A stretch of 52,144 nt of DNA. Source: Undibacterium sp. GTDB lineage: Bacteria; Pseudomonadota; Gammaproteobacteria; Burkholderiales; Burkholderiaceae_D. The stretch spans positions 1 through 52,144 of the forward strand of contig NZ_JAUSFI010000116.1 of the NCBI RefSeq assembly GCF_030651495.1. Reading direction: 5' to 3'. This document shows, in pieces, positions 1-10,221 of the stretch. The stretch's first letter is position 1. Each line of letters opens with the position of its first letter. The position numbers and the translations under genes were made by a program. The notes below the pieces were generated by a model that saw only the letters and a program-made list of their open reading frames with translations, had not been told where the DNA came from and did not search any database.

Positions 1-113
1 AGCACATCGGACGTCGAGCTTTTACTAACGCCTGCGGCATGCAATTGCGTAAGCAGCAAATCCGCTGACATCTTCAGCTCGGTGGCAAATTGAGCTACAT
101 TATTACTCGCCAT
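1..113 (-). CDS. infB: Translation initiation factor IF-2, N-terminal end only (partial)
   Basis: Only the first 37 codons lie in the window; the gene runs off the left edge. The reading from the ATG at 113 begins [20 protein letters not shown] and continues into a leucine-rich helix. This matches the small IF2_N domain that opens IF-2 in Burkholderiales. IF-2 is the GTPase that brings fMet-tRNA to the 30S subunit. It lies 71 bases after nusA on the same strand, the usual rimP-nusA-infB order. A GAGGACTGA stretch just before the ATG can serve as ribosome binding site. The identification rests on a short stretch plus context, but the context is strong. Confidence 0.9.
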   Translation of the reverse strand, partial: MASNNVAQFATELKMSADLLLTQLHAAGVSKSSTSDV

Positions 114-184
114 TCAGTCCTCTTTTTCTCTGTGCGCTTGAAAAAACGCTTAAATATAATTACTTTTTAGCAACTCGTCGTGAT

Positions 185-1744
185 TTATTTAGCTTCTACG
201 AGTTTCCATGCGGAGGCTAACAGCGCCTTGGCATGATCATCATATTTAGCGTCGATGAGTTTCATCTCATCATCAGTCACATCTTCAAATGCATCTTTAA
301 TCAATTGACGCGCACGGTCAGCCGACAATGCCAAAATCGCGCCAAATTCGTCATACGCCAATCCGCCGAAGGCTATCAGCGTTTTAATGCCAACCAAACC
401 TAACTTACCAGCAGTAACACGGCTCATACCATCAAGCTTGATCAACGCATCCTCCACGCCATCAATACCTTCTTCAGATGCAATGGCATCCGTCAATAAA
501 GAATCTCTTGCGCGATTACGTAGTTCATTGACAGTATCTTCATCTAAGGCTTCGATATCCATCATTTCGCTGATAGGCACATAAGCGATCTCTTCCAGAC
601 TAGAGAATCCCTCATCGACCAAAATATCAGCAACTTCCTGATCTACATCCAGTTTCTCCATGAACAGAGCGCGAATGCCAGCAGTTTCTTGCTCTGCCTT
701 ATTGGCGGACTCTTCGGCGGTCATGATGTTAATCTTCCATCCAGTCAATTCAGCCGCCAAACGTACGTTTTGACCACTGCGACCAATGGCTATCGCCAAG
801 TTTTCTTCATCGACAACTACGTCCATGCAATGTTTTTCTTCATCAACCATAATCGAAGAAACATTCGCCGGGGCAAGCGCACCTATAACAAATTGAGCAG
901 GATCTTCAGACCACAGCACAATATCAACGCGCTCACCACCAAGTTCGCCTGTCACTGCCTGCACACGAGAACCGCGCATACCAACACAGGTGCCAATAGG
1001 GTCAATGCGTTTATCATCAGTATGTACGGCAATTTTTGCGCGCACACCAGCATCGCGAGCAGCAGACTTAATGACTAATGAACCTTGCTCGATTTCTGGA
1101 ACTTCCAGCTCGAACAATTTCATAATAAATTCAGGTGCAGTACGAGACAAAATAACTTGTGGACCGCGCGCATTACGATCAATGCGTAATATATAGGCGC
1201 GAACCCGGTCACCCACGCGCAAATTCTCTTTTGGGATCATCTGGTCGCGGGGCAAACGGGCTTCAATCTTACCCGACTCAACAACAGCCTCACCACGTTC
1301 CATGCGCTTGATAGTGCCAGTCACAAGAGAATCGCCGCGCTCCAGGAAATCGGCTAAAATCTGCTCACGTTCAGCGTCACGAATACGTTGCAATACAACT
1401 TGCTTGGTATCTTGGGCAAAACGACGCCCAAGCTCAACTGATTCAATCGGCTCTTCGATATATTCATCGACTTCAATATCAGGATATTGCTCCAAAGCTT
1501 CAAAATGCAGGATTTCCTGATCAGGCAATTGCAAACCGGCTTCGTCAGCAACTACATGCCAACGGCGGAAAGACTTATATTCACCGGTATCACGATCTAT
1601 CTCTACGCGGATATCAACTTCACCTTCATAACGCTTTTTGGTAGCCTGCGCCAAAGCATGCTCCAGCGCGGCAAAAACCACATCTTCATCGACGTTTTTT
1701 TCACGCGCCAGCACATCAACCAATAACAAAACTTCGCGACTCAT
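185..1744 (-). CDS. nusA: Transcription termination/antitermination factor NusA
   Basis: NusA binds RNA polymerase and nascent RNA and modulates pausing, termination and antitermination. The 519-residue product has the full proteobacterial layout. An N-terminal polymerase-binding domain covers about 1-125 (start [18 protein letters not shown]). An S1 domain covers about 135-200 ([18 protein letters not shown]). Two KH domains follow, with [10 protein letters not shown] in the first and the GRSG loop in [16 protein letters not shown] in the second. Two acidic C-terminal repeats span about 365-430 and 440-505; these are found in proteobacterial NusA and absent from shorter forms. The ATG overlaps the rimP stop in an ATGA junction, so the two are translationally coupled. 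Confidence 0.98.
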   Translation of the reverse strand: MSREVLLLVDVLAREKNVDEDVVFAALEHALAQATKKRYEGEVDIRVEIDRDTGEYKSFRRWHVVADEAGLQLPDQEILHFEALEQYPDIEVDEYIEEPIESVELGRRFAQDTKQVVLQRIRDAEREQILADFLERGDSLVTGTIKRMERGEAVVESGKIEARLPRDQMIPKENLRVGDRVRAYILRIDRNARGPQVILSRTAPEFIMKLFELEVPEIEQGSLVIKSAARDAGVRAKIAVHTDDKRIDPIGTCVGMRGSRVQAVTGELGGERVDIVLWSEDPAQFVIGALAPANVSSIMVDEEKHCMDVVVDEENLAIAIGRSGQNVRLAAELTGWKINIMTAEESANKAEQETAGIRALFMEKLDVDQEVADILVDEGFSSLEEIAYVPISEMMDIEALDEDTVNELRNRARDSLLTDAIASEEGIDGVEDALIKLDGMSRVTAGKLGLVGIKTLIAFGGLAYDEFGAILALSADRARQLIKDAFEDVTDDEMKLIDAKYDDHAKALLASAWKLVEAK

Positions 1745-2226
1745 GCTTTGCGACTCCTAAAATCCACTTGTGGCACTAAGCGTGCCTTATCCACATCGGC
1801 AAGCGTAAACTCCAGCATTGCCGCCCCATCTTTTCCTTCAAATTCCAGCTTTAACGTCTCGCCCTCAGACTCAAGCAATACGCCTTCAAATGTCTTGCGA
1901 TTATTGGTGCCGGGCATAGGCAAACGCAATTTAACAGTAATCTTCTCGCCAATAAATCTGGCAAAATCCGAAAATTTTCTTAAAGGACGATCGAGACCGG
2001 GCGAGGAGATTTCCAGACGTTCATAATTCACATCTTCAACCGTTAAGACATGTGATAATTGATGGCTGACTTTCGCACAGTCCTCAACAGTTACATGCCC
2101 TTTCTCTACGTCTTCCGGCAAAAAATCGATATAGACCCGGAACAAACCACGTTCAGCTTGTTCAAAATCTACCAAGTCATAACCCGTACCATTGACGGTC
2201 TTTTCTATTAATTCCAGCAACTGCAA
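1741..2226 (-). CDS. rimP: Ribosome maturation factor RimP
   Basis: RimP assists 30S subunit maturation. The product starts [20 protein letters not shown] and carries the family signature [11 protein letters not shown] in the middle, followed by the SH3-like C-terminal domain (about 161 residues, normal length). An in-frame upstream ATG at 2250 would add MCFFRRIV. I prefer the TTG at 2226 because a CGGAGA ribosome binding site sits six bases before it and the homologous N-terminus begins there. The last codons overlap nusA by four bases. It is the first gene after the rluB terminator. Confidence 0.95.
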   Translation of the reverse strand: MQLLELIEKTVNGTGYDLVDFEQAERGLFRVYIDFLPEDVEKGHVTVEDCAKVSHQLSHVLTVEDVNYERLEISSPGLDRPLRKFSDFARFIGEKITVKLRLPMPGTNNRKTFEGVLLESEGETLKLEFEGKDGAAMLEFTLADVDKARLVPQVDFRSRKA

Positions 2227-2270
2227 GACTATTCTCCGAAAAAAACACAAACATTACCTAGACACAAAAA

Positions 2271-2319
2271 AGCGCTCCACAAAAGAAAAATGGGCACCCG
2301 CCCATCTTCTTTTTAGCGC
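2271..2319 (-). terminator. Intrinsic terminator after rluB / before rimP
   Basis: The inner stem ATGGGC/GCCCAT (2290-2295 with 2300-2305, 4-base loop) lies inside an outer pairing GCGCT/AGCGC (2272-2276 with 2315-2319). On the minus strand the outer stem is followed by a run of six T (plus-strand A at 2266-2271). It would end scpB-rluB transcripts. Because rimP follows on the same strand only 45 bases later, partial read-through is possible. Confidence 0.65.
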
Positions 2320-2427
2320 CCCGCACACAATAAATGCCAAGGAATAGCCTGCTAACTATCAGATTATAAACGATTATTTACGCCGTCGCAATCAAAATAC
2401 TGAGTAAATATGCCATCAAAATCACAC

Positions 2428-4152
2428 TCAAACACCTTTGGATCGCCTACGTGCGGCTATGCCCTGACCAATTGCCTGCCCACTACCGCGGGATGTGCTA
2501 CCACGCCGCTGCTGCCCGGCACTAGGATAACCGAGTGCCGTCTGCAACGGATCTGGCTGGCGACTACGGGTTCTAGCGCCATCACTTCCAGCCGCAGAAT
2601 TCCCATTGCGATCACTGCCAGAACTATTGCGCGAATTACCAAAATCATTCCGCTGCGCAGAACCAAAAGATCTTCCTTGCGGCTTGTCAAATGACCTGCC
2701 CGCTGACTTATCAAAAGGATTGACGTTACGGCCCACATTACCTGATTGACGATTACCCCCGCCTTTACCCTCAAGCTTGTCGCCACCGACTTTTTCCAAC
2801 CCACTTACTTTAAGCAAGCTGCGTACCGCATCCTCACCCAACTCATCCCAGCGACCACGCTTTAGACCAGACGGCAAAGTCATCACTCCGTAGCGAGTGC
2901 GGATCAGACGCGAAACAGTTAAACCCACAGCCTCAAACATGCGGCGCACTTCACGATTACGCCCCTCACCGATCACAACGCGATACCACTTATTCACACC
3001 TTCACCACCACCGTCAGCAATTTTTGAAAACTGCGCCAAACCATCCTCCAACTCCACGCCTGCCAGCAACTTCTGGCGCATACCTTCTTCGAGCTCACCC
3101 AAAGTACGGACCGCATACTCACGCTCAATGCCGTAACGCGGATGCATCAGGCGGTTAGCCAAATCACCGGAGGTAGTAAACAACAGTAAGCCTTCCGTGT
3201 TGTAATCCAGACGCCCAACTGCCAGCCACTTGCCAACCTTCATTTTTGGCAAGCTCTCAAATACCGACTGACGCCCCTCAGGATCACTATTACTGACAAT
3301 TTCACCAGCCGGTTTATGATAAATCAGTACGCGCGGCGGTTTACTGCTTACTTTGCGCTGTATTAGCTTGCCATTAATTCTCACTTGATCAGTAGGCAAA
3401 ATGCGCTGACCGATATGAGCAGGCTCACCATTCACTGAAACACGACCAGCAACAATCAACTCTTCCATCTCACGACGCGAGCCTAGGCCGGCTTCAGCCA
3501 ATACCTTATGCAATTTAGGCGCATCGTCGTCTGCGGTCAAATCACGCCTGACGACCTTCGCATTACGCCCTTTATCTTGTCGCTCTTCACCAGCAACGTC
3601 AAACGCATCCGAAGTAACGAAAGAAAATACTTCATCTGCACTATTCGCCGATTGACGACCATCTTTACGACCACCAACTGGCGGAGATGATTGACGCCCT
3701 CTGGGGCCAGTGGCTTGACGCTGACCATTTTTTTCGCCATATGGAGGACGTACACGCCCTTCTCCGGACCCGCGAGATTCAGCTCTACCAGAGTCACCCC
3801 TGACAAATTCAGTTTTTTTGTGCTCACTTTTACCTGAATCAGGCTTATCAGCACTAACTCCTCCAATCTCAACTCCACCACTCACCTCATTGGCGGCAAT
3901 TTCATTGCGAACACGTGGCTGACGCGGTTGACGCGTTTTTTTAACAGGAGCTACTGAACCCAAATCATTTTCAGCTATTACTGCCATCGGCACTTCAGAA
4001 GTGCCGTCTTTCTCAGAGACATCAGTCTTAGCGGGGGCGCGACGCAGATTGCGCGGACCACGGACAGCACGCTTAACCGGCTTCTTAGCACTACCGTCGT
4101 CGGCAGATACCACAGCGTCTGTTTTTACTTCATCTGAATTATTTGTGTTCAT
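2428..4152 (-). CDS. rluB: 23S rRNA pseudouridine synthase of the RluB family with long low-complexity tails
   Basis: RluB-type enzymes isomerise a uridine in helix 89/90 of 23S rRNA. The S4 RNA-binding domain starts at [17 protein letters not shown]. The catalytic motif [13 protein letters not shown] contains the nucleophilic aspartate, and [13 protein letters not shown] and [14 protein letters not shown] follow as expected. The protein (574 residues) is about twice the length of E. coli RluB. Roughly the first 165 residues are charged Lys/Arg/Glu/Pro-rich sequence, and about 120 C-terminal residues are Gly/Ser/Arg/Asn-rich; both look disordered. The ATG at 4152 gives [10 protein letters not shown]; its first bases overlap the end of scpB by 14, suggesting coupling. 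A longer reading to 4230 lies wholly inside scpB and is unlikely. Confidence 0.93.
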   Translation of the reverse strand: MNTNNSDEVKTDAVVSADDGSAKKPVKRAVRGPRNLRRAPAKTDVSEKDGTSEVPMAVIAENDLGSVAPVKKTRQPRQPRVRNEIAANEVSGGVEIGGVSADKPDSGKSEHKKTEFVRGDSGRAESRGSGEGRVRPPYGEKNGQRQATGPRGRQSSPPVGGRKDGRQSANSADEVFSFVTSDAFDVAGEERQDKGRNAKVVRRDLTADDDAPKLHKVLAEAGLGSRREMEELIVAGRVSVNGEPAHIGQRILPTDQVRINGKLIQRKVSSKPPRVLIYHKPAGEIVSNSDPEGRQSVFESLPKMKVGKWLAVGRLDYNTEGLLLFTTSGDLANRLMHPRYGIEREYAVRTLGELEEGMRQKLLAGVELEDGLAQFSKIADGGGEGVNKWYRVVIGEGRNREVRRMFEAVGLTVSRLIRTRYGVMTLPSGLKRGRWDELGEDAVRSLLKVSGLEKVGGDKLEGKGGGNRQSGNVGRNVNPFDKSAGRSFDKPQGRSFGSAQRNDFGNSRNSSGSDRNGNSAAGSDGARTRSRQPDPLQTALGYPSAGQQRRGSTSRGSGQAIGQGIAARRRSKGV

Positions 4153-4981
4153 TATTTGATTCTGAGTTGAAATGAATGGAGTCGTCAGCATTTTTCTCTG
4201 CATCTGGTACCAAATCATTTTTTGGCGCAACTATCATCGCAACATCATCCTCAAGAACATCATTGGCTGTCGCAATTTCAATTTCCGCTTCATTTTGCAT
4301 AGGCGCACTTTCAGCAAGCGTTTGGCCTGACTGATCCTGCTCTGTTATTTTATTACTGTTGTCGGCAGCAGAATTACTATCCAGCGCCTCAAACATATTT
4401 ACTACTAGCACACCCACTTCGGATGCACTCTCCTGCTCCGGACTCTCAATCCCAATTTGCTGCAATGGCGGCAACTGATCCAGAGAAGATAAACCAAGAT
4501 CAGCCAAAAACTGTTTAGTGGTGGCAAACAAGGCCGGACGACCAGGCACATCCCTGTGACCTATTGACTCTATCCAGCCACGATCCTCAAGGGTCTTAAT
4601 CATCTGAGACGCAACTGTCACGCCACGTATCTCTTCAATATCACCACGCGTCACTGGCTGACGATACGTAATGATTGCAAGCGTTTCCAATGTCGCCCGT
4701 GAATATTTAGGCGGCTTTTCAGGATTTAACCTATCAATGAAGGCACGCATTTCCGGTCGACTCTGGAAGCGCCATCCAGTGGATAGCCCTACCAACTCTA
4801 TCCCTTTATCAGCCCAATCAGCACGCAAATCTTCCAGCATAAATTTAATGGTGTCAGCACCAATCACATCGCGACACCCGTCACTGTCCTGAAACAGCTT
4901 TTTCATGATATTCACGGTAAGCGGTTCATGCGCACACAACAATGCGGTTTCAAGAACTCGCTTGGCCTCAGCAGTATTCAT
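4139..4981 (-). CDS. scpB: Segregation and condensation protein ScpB
   Basis: ScpB is the winged-helix (kite) subunit that with ScpA and SMC forms the bacterial condensin. The first 170 residues match the family, including [20 protein letters not shown] and GDIEEIRGV, then GRPALFATT and FLADLGL. The remaining 110 residues are acidic, Asn/Glu-rich and probably disordered, making it longer (280 residues) than the usual ScpB. No scpA is adjacent: upstream is only the tRNA gene. The stop overlaps the rluB start. Confidence 0.95.
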   Translation of the reverse strand: MNTAEAKRVLETALLCAHEPLTVNIMKKLFQDSDGCRDVIGADTIKFMLEDLRADWADKGIELVGLSTGWRFQSRPEMRAFIDRLNPEKPPKYSRATLETLAIITYRQPVTRGDIEEIRGVTVASQMIKTLEDRGWIESIGHRDVPGRPALFATTKQFLADLGLSSLDQLPPLQQIGIESPEQESASEVGVLVVNMFEALDSNSAADNSNKITEQDQSGQTLAESAPMQNEAEIEIATANDVLEDDVAMIVAPKNDLVPDAEKNADDSIHFNSESNNEHK

Positions 4982-5238
4982 GCAAGTTTTTTAGCACAAG
5001 TATTAATTGACCTATTGAAGTAGAAAATGACTAAAAATGCATCTTTAGTCTAAACCAGCTCATTAATTTTTGCAGCGCACAATAAAAGTGCATGCTCAGT
5101 GGATCAGTCTGCCATCAACCTTTGTCAATGCCGAAAAAAAACAGCACAAATAGTTAATAAAAACAGTCGATCAATTTAGTAGATGCGAGATTGTAATCCA
5201 GAATTTGAATCCGAATTAGAAATAATCGTTGAAACAAT

Positions 5239-5268
5239 AAAAAAGCCACGTTTTAGCGTGGCTTTTTT
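5239..5268 (-). terminator. Terminator of the tRNA-fMet gene
   Basis: AAAAAAGCCACG and CGTGGCTTTTTT form a perfect 12-base inverted repeat around a 6-base loop, with T runs on either strand. It begins ten bases past the CCA end of the tRNA and would end its transcript. Confidence 0.85.
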
Positions 5269-5277
5269 ATTTAAAAC

Positions 5278-5354
<77 letters not shown>

Positions 5355-5367
5355 TCTGATAAATAGA

Positions 5368-5396
5368 ACTATACATGGTTTTGCTGCTCTGCGCAA
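5368..5396 (-). promoter_or_regulatory. Sigma-70 promoter of tRNA-fMet
   Basis: On the minus strand TTGCGC (5396-5391) and TATAGT (5373-5368) are separated by exactly 17 bases. The predicted start is near 5361, a few bases before the mature tRNA 5' end at 5354. Confidence 0.6.
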
Positions 5397-5534
5397 ATGC
5401 TTTATATGATTATGTATTTTCTAGCTTGACTATCTCAGCTAAAATAATAATTTAGCAAGCTCGTTTAAACTGAAATAAGAACTGACAAATCCGATGTTAC
5501 ACTTTCATCTTCTTTGCTACTCTAGCTTTGTATT

Positions 5535-6104
5535 ATGAAATTTTGTTCCGAATGCGCCGCACCCGTTATCGTGCAAATCCCCGCCGATGACACCCGCGAA
5601 CGACACGTCTGCTCTGCTTGTGGCACGATCCATTACCAAAACCCCAAAATGGTAGTCGGCTCGATTCCAGTCTGGGAGCACAATGGAGAGGTTCGCATTC
5701 TTTTATGCAGGCGCGCAATAGAACCCCGTTACGGTTACTGGACCTTGCCAGCTGGCTTCATGGAAAATTATGAAACCACTAGCCAGGCGGCACAACGGGA
5801 AACCGTCGAAGAAGCGGGCGCAAATATTGCACTGCACGAACTATTCTCGATCTTAAATGTACCGCATGTCAATCAGGTGCATCTGTTTTATCGTGCCACC
5901 CTGCTCGATATCAATTATCAAGCCGGAGTTGAAAGCCTGGAGGTGCAACTATTTACTGAACAGGAAATCCCCTGGGATGACATTGCCTTTCCTACTGTGG
6001 TCCACACCTTGAAGTATTTTTTCGAGGATATGGCCAAGGTCAAGCAAGGCGGTAGTTACGCAGTCCATGCGCACGACCTCTTCAAGCCTATGCGCCATGA
6101 CTAA
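5535..6104 (+). CDS. NUDIX hydrolase with N-terminal zinc ribbon
   Basis: NUDIX enzymes hydrolyse nucleoside diphosphates linked to another group. The N-terminus has two CxxC pairs (CSEC at 4-7 and CSAC near 27-30) forming a zinc ribbon, as in NudC-like and related cytosolic NUDIX proteins. The complete NUDIX box is visible: Gly of AGFMENYE, then five residues later Glu, then RETVEEAGA (Gx5Ex7REUxEExGU). Length is 189 residues. The N-terminal part (HYQNPKMVVGSIPVW) resembles a subgroup annotated as ADP-ribose pyrophosphatase-like or zinc-ribbon NUDIX. The exact substrate cannot be read from the sequence. Confidence 0.9.
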   Translation: MKFCSECAAPVIVQIPADDTRERHVCSACGTIHYQNPKMVVGSIPVWEHNGEVRILLCRRAIEPRYGYWTLPAGFMENYETTSQAAQRETVEEAGANIALHELFSILNVPHVNQVHLFYRATLLDINYQAGVESLEVQLFTEQEIPWDDIAFPTVVHTLKYFFEDMAKVKQGGSYAVHAHDLFKPMRHD

Positions 6105-6124
6105 GGGCGGCAAACTGGCCGCCC
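6105..6124. terminator. Hairpin between convergent NUDIX and amtB genes
   Basis: GGGCGGC and GCCGCCC form a perfect 7-base stem around a 6-base loop, beginning just past the NUDIX stop. There is no T run on either side, so termination activity is uncertain. The convergent position supports it. Confidence 0.45.
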
Positions 6125-6150
6125 CACTCTCCCTATAGGCGACAAAAAGC

Positions 6151-7353
6151 CTACCAACTACTCTCCCGCTCCGCGGTAGAAGAAATTTTATGTATCGACA
6201 GATCGGCTCCCTCAAACTCTTGTTCGGGGTCAAGACGGATTCCAACAAATTTTTTGAGCGAACCGTAAATAATAAAACTGCCAGTGAGTGCAATAAGTAC
6301 ACCCAATACCGTGCCGAGTAGCTGGGAAATAAAACTCACCCCACCAAGCCCCCCCATAGCCTTGAGCCCAAAGATACCGGCAGCGATACCGCCCCAGGCA
6401 CCACACAGGCCGTGCAAAGGCCAGACACCCAGCACATCATCCACTTTCCATTTATTTTGCGTCCAGGTAAACATCCAGACAAAAATCGCACCAGCCACAC
6501 CACCTGTAATCAGCGCGCCTAAAGGATGCATTAAATCAGAACCGGCACACACCGCGACCAGACCGGCTAATGGGCCATTATAGACAAAGCCGGGATCGTT
6601 TTTACCCATGATCAAGGCAACCAGGGTTCCGCCCACCATTGCCATCAGTGAATTAATTGCTACTAAACCATTCATTTTATCCAGCGTCTGTGCACTCATC
6701 ACATTAAAACCGAACCAGCCGACAGTTAGTATCCATGCGCCTAACGCAAGAAATGGAATACTGGAAGGAGGGTGCGCAGCCATCGCCCCATTTTTCATGT
6801 AACGACCACGCCGCGCGCCCAATAACATCACCGCCGGCAAAGCAACCCATCCACCAAAAGCATGCACCACGACGGAACCTGCGAAATCATGGAACTCTTC
6901 CGAAAACATGGCTTTCAACCAAGCTTGAATACCGAAGCGGTGATTCCAGGCGATCCCTTCAAAAAAGGGGTATAGCAAACCTACCAGCAATGCCGTCGCC
7001 GCCAGTTGAGGGTAAAACTTGGCTCGCTCAGCAATACCGCCAGAGATAATCGCAGGGATCGCTGCGGCAAAAGTCAGCAAGAAAAAAAATCTCACCAGCT
7101 CAAAACCATTTCTTTCCACTAATACTTCGGCACCAGAATAAAACTCGATACCATAGGCGACACTGTAACCAACAAAAAAATACGCTATGGTCGAGACCGC
7201 AAAATCAACGATAATTTTAACTAAAGCGTTAACCTGATTTTTCTTGCGAACCGTTCCCAATTCGAGAAATGCAAAACCTGCATGCATCGCTAGAATCATG
7301 ATCGCTCCAAGCAAGATGAATAAGGCATCCGCGCCACTTTTATGTGCATCCAT
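6151..7353 (-). CDS. amtB: Ammonium transporter (Amt/MEP/Rh family)
   Basis: This 400-residue membrane protein conducts ammonium/ammonia across the inner membrane. It shows about 11 hydrophobic segments and the family signature DFAGSVVVHAFGGWVALPA. The twin pore histidines are present in VVVHAFGG and PLHGLCGAWGG. The N-terminus (MDAHKSGADALFILLGAIMI) goes straight into the first membrane helix without the cleaved signal peptide of E. coli AmtB. Usually a PII gene (glnK) precedes amtB; here none is adjacent. A sigma-54-like promoter and NtrC-like half-sites lie upstream (listed separately), consistent with nitrogen control. Confidence 0.96.
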   Translation of the reverse strand: MDAHKSGADALFILLGAIMILAMHAGFAFLELGTVRKKNQVNALVKIIVDFAVSTIAYFFVGYSVAYGIEFYSGAEVLVERNGFELVRFFFLLTFAAAIPAIISGGIAERAKFYPQLAATALLVGLLYPFFEGIAWNHRFGIQAWLKAMFSEEFHDFAGSVVVHAFGGWVALPAVMLLGARRGRYMKNGAMAAHPPSSIPFLALGAWILTVGWFGFNVMSAQTLDKMNGLVAINSLMAMVGGTLVALIMGKNDPGFVYNGPLAGLVAVCAGSDLMHPLGALITGGVAGAIFVWMFTWTQNKWKVDDVLGVWPLHGLCGAWGGIAAGIFGLKAMGGLGGVSFISQLLGTVLGVLIALTGSFIIYGSLKKFVGIRLDPEQEFEGADLSIHKISSTAERESSW

Positions 7354-7404
7354 GCAAAAATCTCCCAGTTTATGTGCATATAATAAATACTAATGCACTC
7401 TTTA

Positions 7405-7420
7405 AGCAAAAATTATTCCA
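7405..7420 (-). promoter_or_regulatory. Candidate sigma-54 promoter of amtB
   Basis: On the minus strand TGGAATAATTTTTGCT matches the -24 TGG and -12 TTGCT elements, with the GG and GC doublets separated by the required ten bases. The middle CAC of the consensus is AAT here. The predicted start is near 7394, leaving about 40 bases of leader before the amtB ATG at 7353. Confidence 0.55.
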
Positions 7421-7490
7421 ATTTGGTGCAATTTTCAAGTCATTGATTTATATAAACAATTTTATGCCTTACTTTTTATTTTTTAAATTC

Positions 7491-7520
7491 GCACCAAAAT
7501 ATGGCGCTTTATTGGTGCAC
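7491..7520. promoter_or_regulatory. NtrC-like binding site(s) upstream of amtB
   Basis: GCGCTTTATTGGTGC (7504-7518) fits the NtrC dyad GCAC-N7-GTGC with one mismatch. A further GCACC half-site is at 7491-7495, and a lone TGCACC half-site on the minus strand is at 7425-7430. The cluster lies about 100-125 bases upstream of the predicted amtB start point, the usual enhancer distance. It also lies just before aat (ATG at 7547). Confidence 0.45.
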
Positions 7521-7546
7521 ATCCAATTTTCCTACCGAGTCACCCT

Positions 7547-8269
7547 ATGATTCCCTGGCTGGAGATAGACTCGCCTTTTCCTGATGTCAGCTGTGCATTG
7601 ACGGAAGAGCAAGGTGCCGCTGGTTTGCTGGCGGCAGGTGCCGATTTATCCGCCGCGCGCCTGTTGGATGCCTATCGTCATGGGATTTTCCCTTGGTTCT
7701 CGGAGGGGCAGCCGATACTTTGGTGGTCCACCGATCCGCGCATGGTACTGAAGACATCTGAATTTAAACTCTCTGGCAGTCTAAAAAAAACCATCAAAAA
7801 AATTGCCAAAGATCCGCGCTGGGAAATTCGTTTTGACAGCGCCTTTGAACAAGTTATGCGCGCTTGCGCCGCGCCACGCCGTGATGGTGCCGGCACTTGG
7901 ATTTCTGACAATATTGTCGCGGGGTATTGCGCTTTACATGCCGCCGGTTACGCCCACTCGTCGGAAGTCTGGCTGGATGGTCAACTGGTTGGCGGTGCTT
8001 ACGGCGTGTGTATAGGGCGCATGTTTTATGGTGAATCAATGTTTGCACGCGTCACCGACGCCTCCAAAATCGCCATGGCTTATTTGGTATTTTTCTTGCG
8101 TGCGCATGACGTGAAAATGATAGACTGCCAGCAAGAGACGGCGCATTTGGCCTCACTCGGCGCCCGACCTATGCCACGGACTGAATTTATTGCATGGGTT
8201 GCGCAAGCCGTTGATCAGCCAGCCATCACGGAATGGCGTGCGCCCAGCAACATCAACACGAGTAACTAG
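7547..8269 (+). CDS. aat: Leucyl/phenylalanyl-tRNA--protein transferase
   Basis: Aat transfers Leu or Phe from tRNA to the N-terminal Lys or Arg of proteins, making N-degrons for ClpS/ClpAP. The 240-residue product shows [16 protein letters not shown] signature (here [13 protein letters not shown]), [24 protein letters not shown] and the strongly conserved [18 protein letters not shown]. It is adjacent to bpt, the second N-end-rule transferase, on the same strand. The stop codon lies within a perfect 20-base palindrome. Confidence 0.97.
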   Translation: MIPWLEIDSPFPDVSCALTEEQGAAGLLAAGADLSAARLLDAYRHGIFPWFSEGQPILWWSTDPRMVLKTSEFKLSGSLKKTIKKIAKDPRWEIRFDSAFEQVMRACAAPRRDGAGTWISDNIVAGYCALHAAGYAHSSEVWLDGQLVGGAYGVCIGRMFYGESMFARVTDASKIAMAYLVFFLRAHDVKMIDCQQETAHLASLGARPMPRTEFIAWVAQAVDQPAITEWRAPSNINTSN

Positions 8270-8277
8270 TTACTCGT
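8258..8277. repeat. Perfect 20-base palindrome spanning the aat stop codon
   Basis: ACGAGTAACTAGTTACTCGT is exactly self-complementary with no spacer. It contains the aat TAG stop and lies 52 bases before bpt. With no loop it is more like a protein-binding dyad than a terminator, though an RNA hairpin with a small loop is possible. Confidence 0.7.
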
Positions 8278-8329
8278 ATTATCATCGTCAATGAGCGACA
8301 TTTTTAGCTAAAACCGAAATGACTCAAGC

Positions 8330-9052
8330 ATGACCCAACTCAACGAACTGCCTTTTTCCAGCATACAGTTTTATGCGACAGCGCCCTACCCATGCAGTTA
8401 TCTGGATGGACTGCAGGCGCGTTCGCAAGTGGCCACGCCTGCGCATCTGATTAATGCGGATACTTATTCAGAATTAGTCAAAAATGGTTTCCGGCGTAGT
8501 GGTATTTTTATCTATCGGCCGCATTGCGACACCTGTCAGGCCTGTACACCCGTGCGCATCCGGGTCAATGAATTTAACGCCAAGCGCAGTCAGCGCAGAG
8601 CACTCACTAGACACGCCGATCTGATCGCCTGCGTGTCTAGCCTGACTTACGTGCATGAACATTACGAACTGTATCACCGCTATCAAAATCAACGTCATTC
8701 TGGTGGCGGCATGGATAATGACAGCCGTGACCAATATGCCCAGTTTTTACTGCAAAGCCGCGTCAACACGCGTTTGGTAGAATTTCGCGATGCGCAACAC
8801 GTGCTGCGCATGGTCAGCATCATCGACATCCTGAGCGACGGCTTATCTTCAGTCTATACGTTTTTTGATCCCGATGATGAGGGCGCCTCTTACGGCACTT
8901 ACAATGTATTGTGGCAAATCGAGCGGGCCAAAGAACTGAGTTTGCCTTATGTGTACCTAGGTTACTGGATTGCTGCCAGTCCAAAAATGGCATATAAAAC
9001 CAATTTCAAACCACTGGATGCCTTACTGCATGGAGAATGGCAGTCGCTATAA
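8330..9052 (+). CDS. bpt: Aspartate/glutamate leucyltransferase (arginyltransferase family)
   Basis: Bpt transfers Leu to proteins with N-terminal Asp or Glu, feeding the ClpAPS N-end pathway. The N-terminal domain has YPCSYLDG and the cysteine motif [12 protein letters not shown], as in ATE1-related enzymes. The C-terminal GNAT-like part has [20 protein letters not shown] and [15 protein letters not shown]. Length (240) is normal. It directly follows aat, the common arrangement in betaproteobacteria. Confidence 0.96.
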   Translation: MTQLNELPFSSIQFYATAPYPCSYLDGLQARSQVATPAHLINADTYSELVKNGFRRSGIFIYRPHCDTCQACTPVRIRVNEFNAKRSQRRALTRHADLIACVSSLTYVHEHYELYHRYQNQRHSGGGMDNDSRDQYAQFLLQSRVNTRLVEFRDAQHVLRMVSIIDILSDGLSSVYTFFDPDDEGASYGTYNVLWQIERAKELSLPYVYLGYWIAASPKMAYKTNFKPLDALLHGEWQSL

Positions 9053-9164
9053 TCTGCCTTACGCAATATACTCCACCGTGTATATTTATAATCGCTTATG
9101 AACAGTGCGCTAACAAGCCTGTTTTACTACATACCCCCCTAAAAATAAGAATTTTTCTATTATC

Positions 9165-10214
9165 ATGCCTGACAAATTACTGTATTCCCTGGCGCGCCCT
9201 TTCCTGTTTTTTATGGACCCGGAAAACGCGCACAATCTCACTTTGCCAGCGTTAAAACAGGCGGAAAAACTCGGCTTGCTCAAGCTATTACCAAAACCCG
9301 CCTATGATCCCCGTTCGGTCATGGGGATCACTTTCCCGAATCCTGTCGGACTGGCGGCGGGGCTGGATAAGGATGGCACCTATATAGATGGCCTGGCCGC
9401 CTTAGGTTTTGGCTCGATAGAAATTGGCACCGTCACGCCACGCGCGCAAGCGGGCAACCCAAAACCGCGCATGTTCCGACTGCCGCAAGCCAATGCCATC
9501 ATCAACCGCATGGGTTTTAATAATGGCGGCGTCGATGCGTTTGTCGCCAATGTGCAAGCCTCGCGCTTCTATCAAGACAAGCAAGGGGTGCTGGGTTTAA
9601 ATATCGGCAAAAACGCCGATACGCCAATAGAACGTGCGGCTGACGATTACCTGCTTTGCCTGCAAAAAGTCTACCCTTACGCCAGTTATGTGACGGTCAA
9701 CATCTCCTCCCCCAACACCAAAAACCTGCGACAGCTACAAGGGGAAAATGAACTCGACGCGCTATTGGCGCAACTGAAACAAGCGCAACAAAGACTGGCC
9801 GATCAGCACAAGCGCTATGTCCCGATCGCGTTGAAAATTGCGCCCGATATCGACAGCGAGCAAATCAAAAACATCGCCGAGGCGCTGCTGCGTCATAAGA
9901 TTGATGGCGTCATCGCTACCAATACCACCATCACCCGTGATGCCGTCAAAGGCTTGCAACATGGCGAAGAAGCCGGCGGCTTGTCGGGTGAGCCGGTGTT
10001 TGAATTGTCGAATCAGGTAATACGCGCCCTCAAATCCGAACTCGGCGATGCCTTGCCGATTATCGGCGTCGGCGGCATCTTCTCGGGTGCCGATGCTGTC
10101 ACTAAAGTACAAGCCGGTGCGGCTTTGGTGCAGGTGTATTCCGGCCTGATATATCGCGGCCCCGCCTTAGTCAAAGAGTGCGCGGCGGCCCTGACTAACG
10201 TTCGTTCCTACTGA
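9165..10214 (+). CDS. pyrD: Dihydroorotate dehydrogenase (quinone), class 2
   Basis: PyrD oxidises dihydroorotate to orotate in pyrimidine synthesis and passes electrons to quinone at the inner membrane. The N-terminal helix [18 protein letters not shown] is the membrane-associating segment that marks class 2. FMN-barrel motifs are visible: [30 protein letters not shown] with the catalytic serine, and the phosphate loop [13 protein letters not shown]. Length 349 is slightly above E. coli PyrD (336). It follows bpt after a 112-base gap and is seven bases before the next gene. Confidence 0.97.
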   Translation: MPDKLLYSLARPFLFFMDPENAHNLTLPALKQAEKLGLLKLLPKPAYDPRSVMGITFPNPVGLAAGLDKDGTYIDGLAALGFGSIEIGTVTPRAQAGNPKPRMFRLPQANAIINRMGFNNGGVDAFVANVQASRFYQDKQGVLGLNIGKNADTPIERAADDYLLCLQKVYPYASYVTVNISSPNTKNLRQLQGENELDALLAQLKQAQQRLADQHKRYVPIALKIAPDIDSEQIKNIAEALLRHKIDGVIATNTTITRDAVKGLQHGEEAGGLSGEPVFELSNQVIRALKSELGDALPIIGVGGIFSGADAVTKVQAGAALVQVYSGLIYRGPALVKECAAALTNVRSY

Positions 10215-10221
10215 ACCCATC

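Noticed and set aside
4982..5277. Possible small gene or scpA remnant before scpB
   Set aside because: No frame with ScpA motifs; only a small GACTAAA/TTTAGTC stem and the tRNA terminator were seen.
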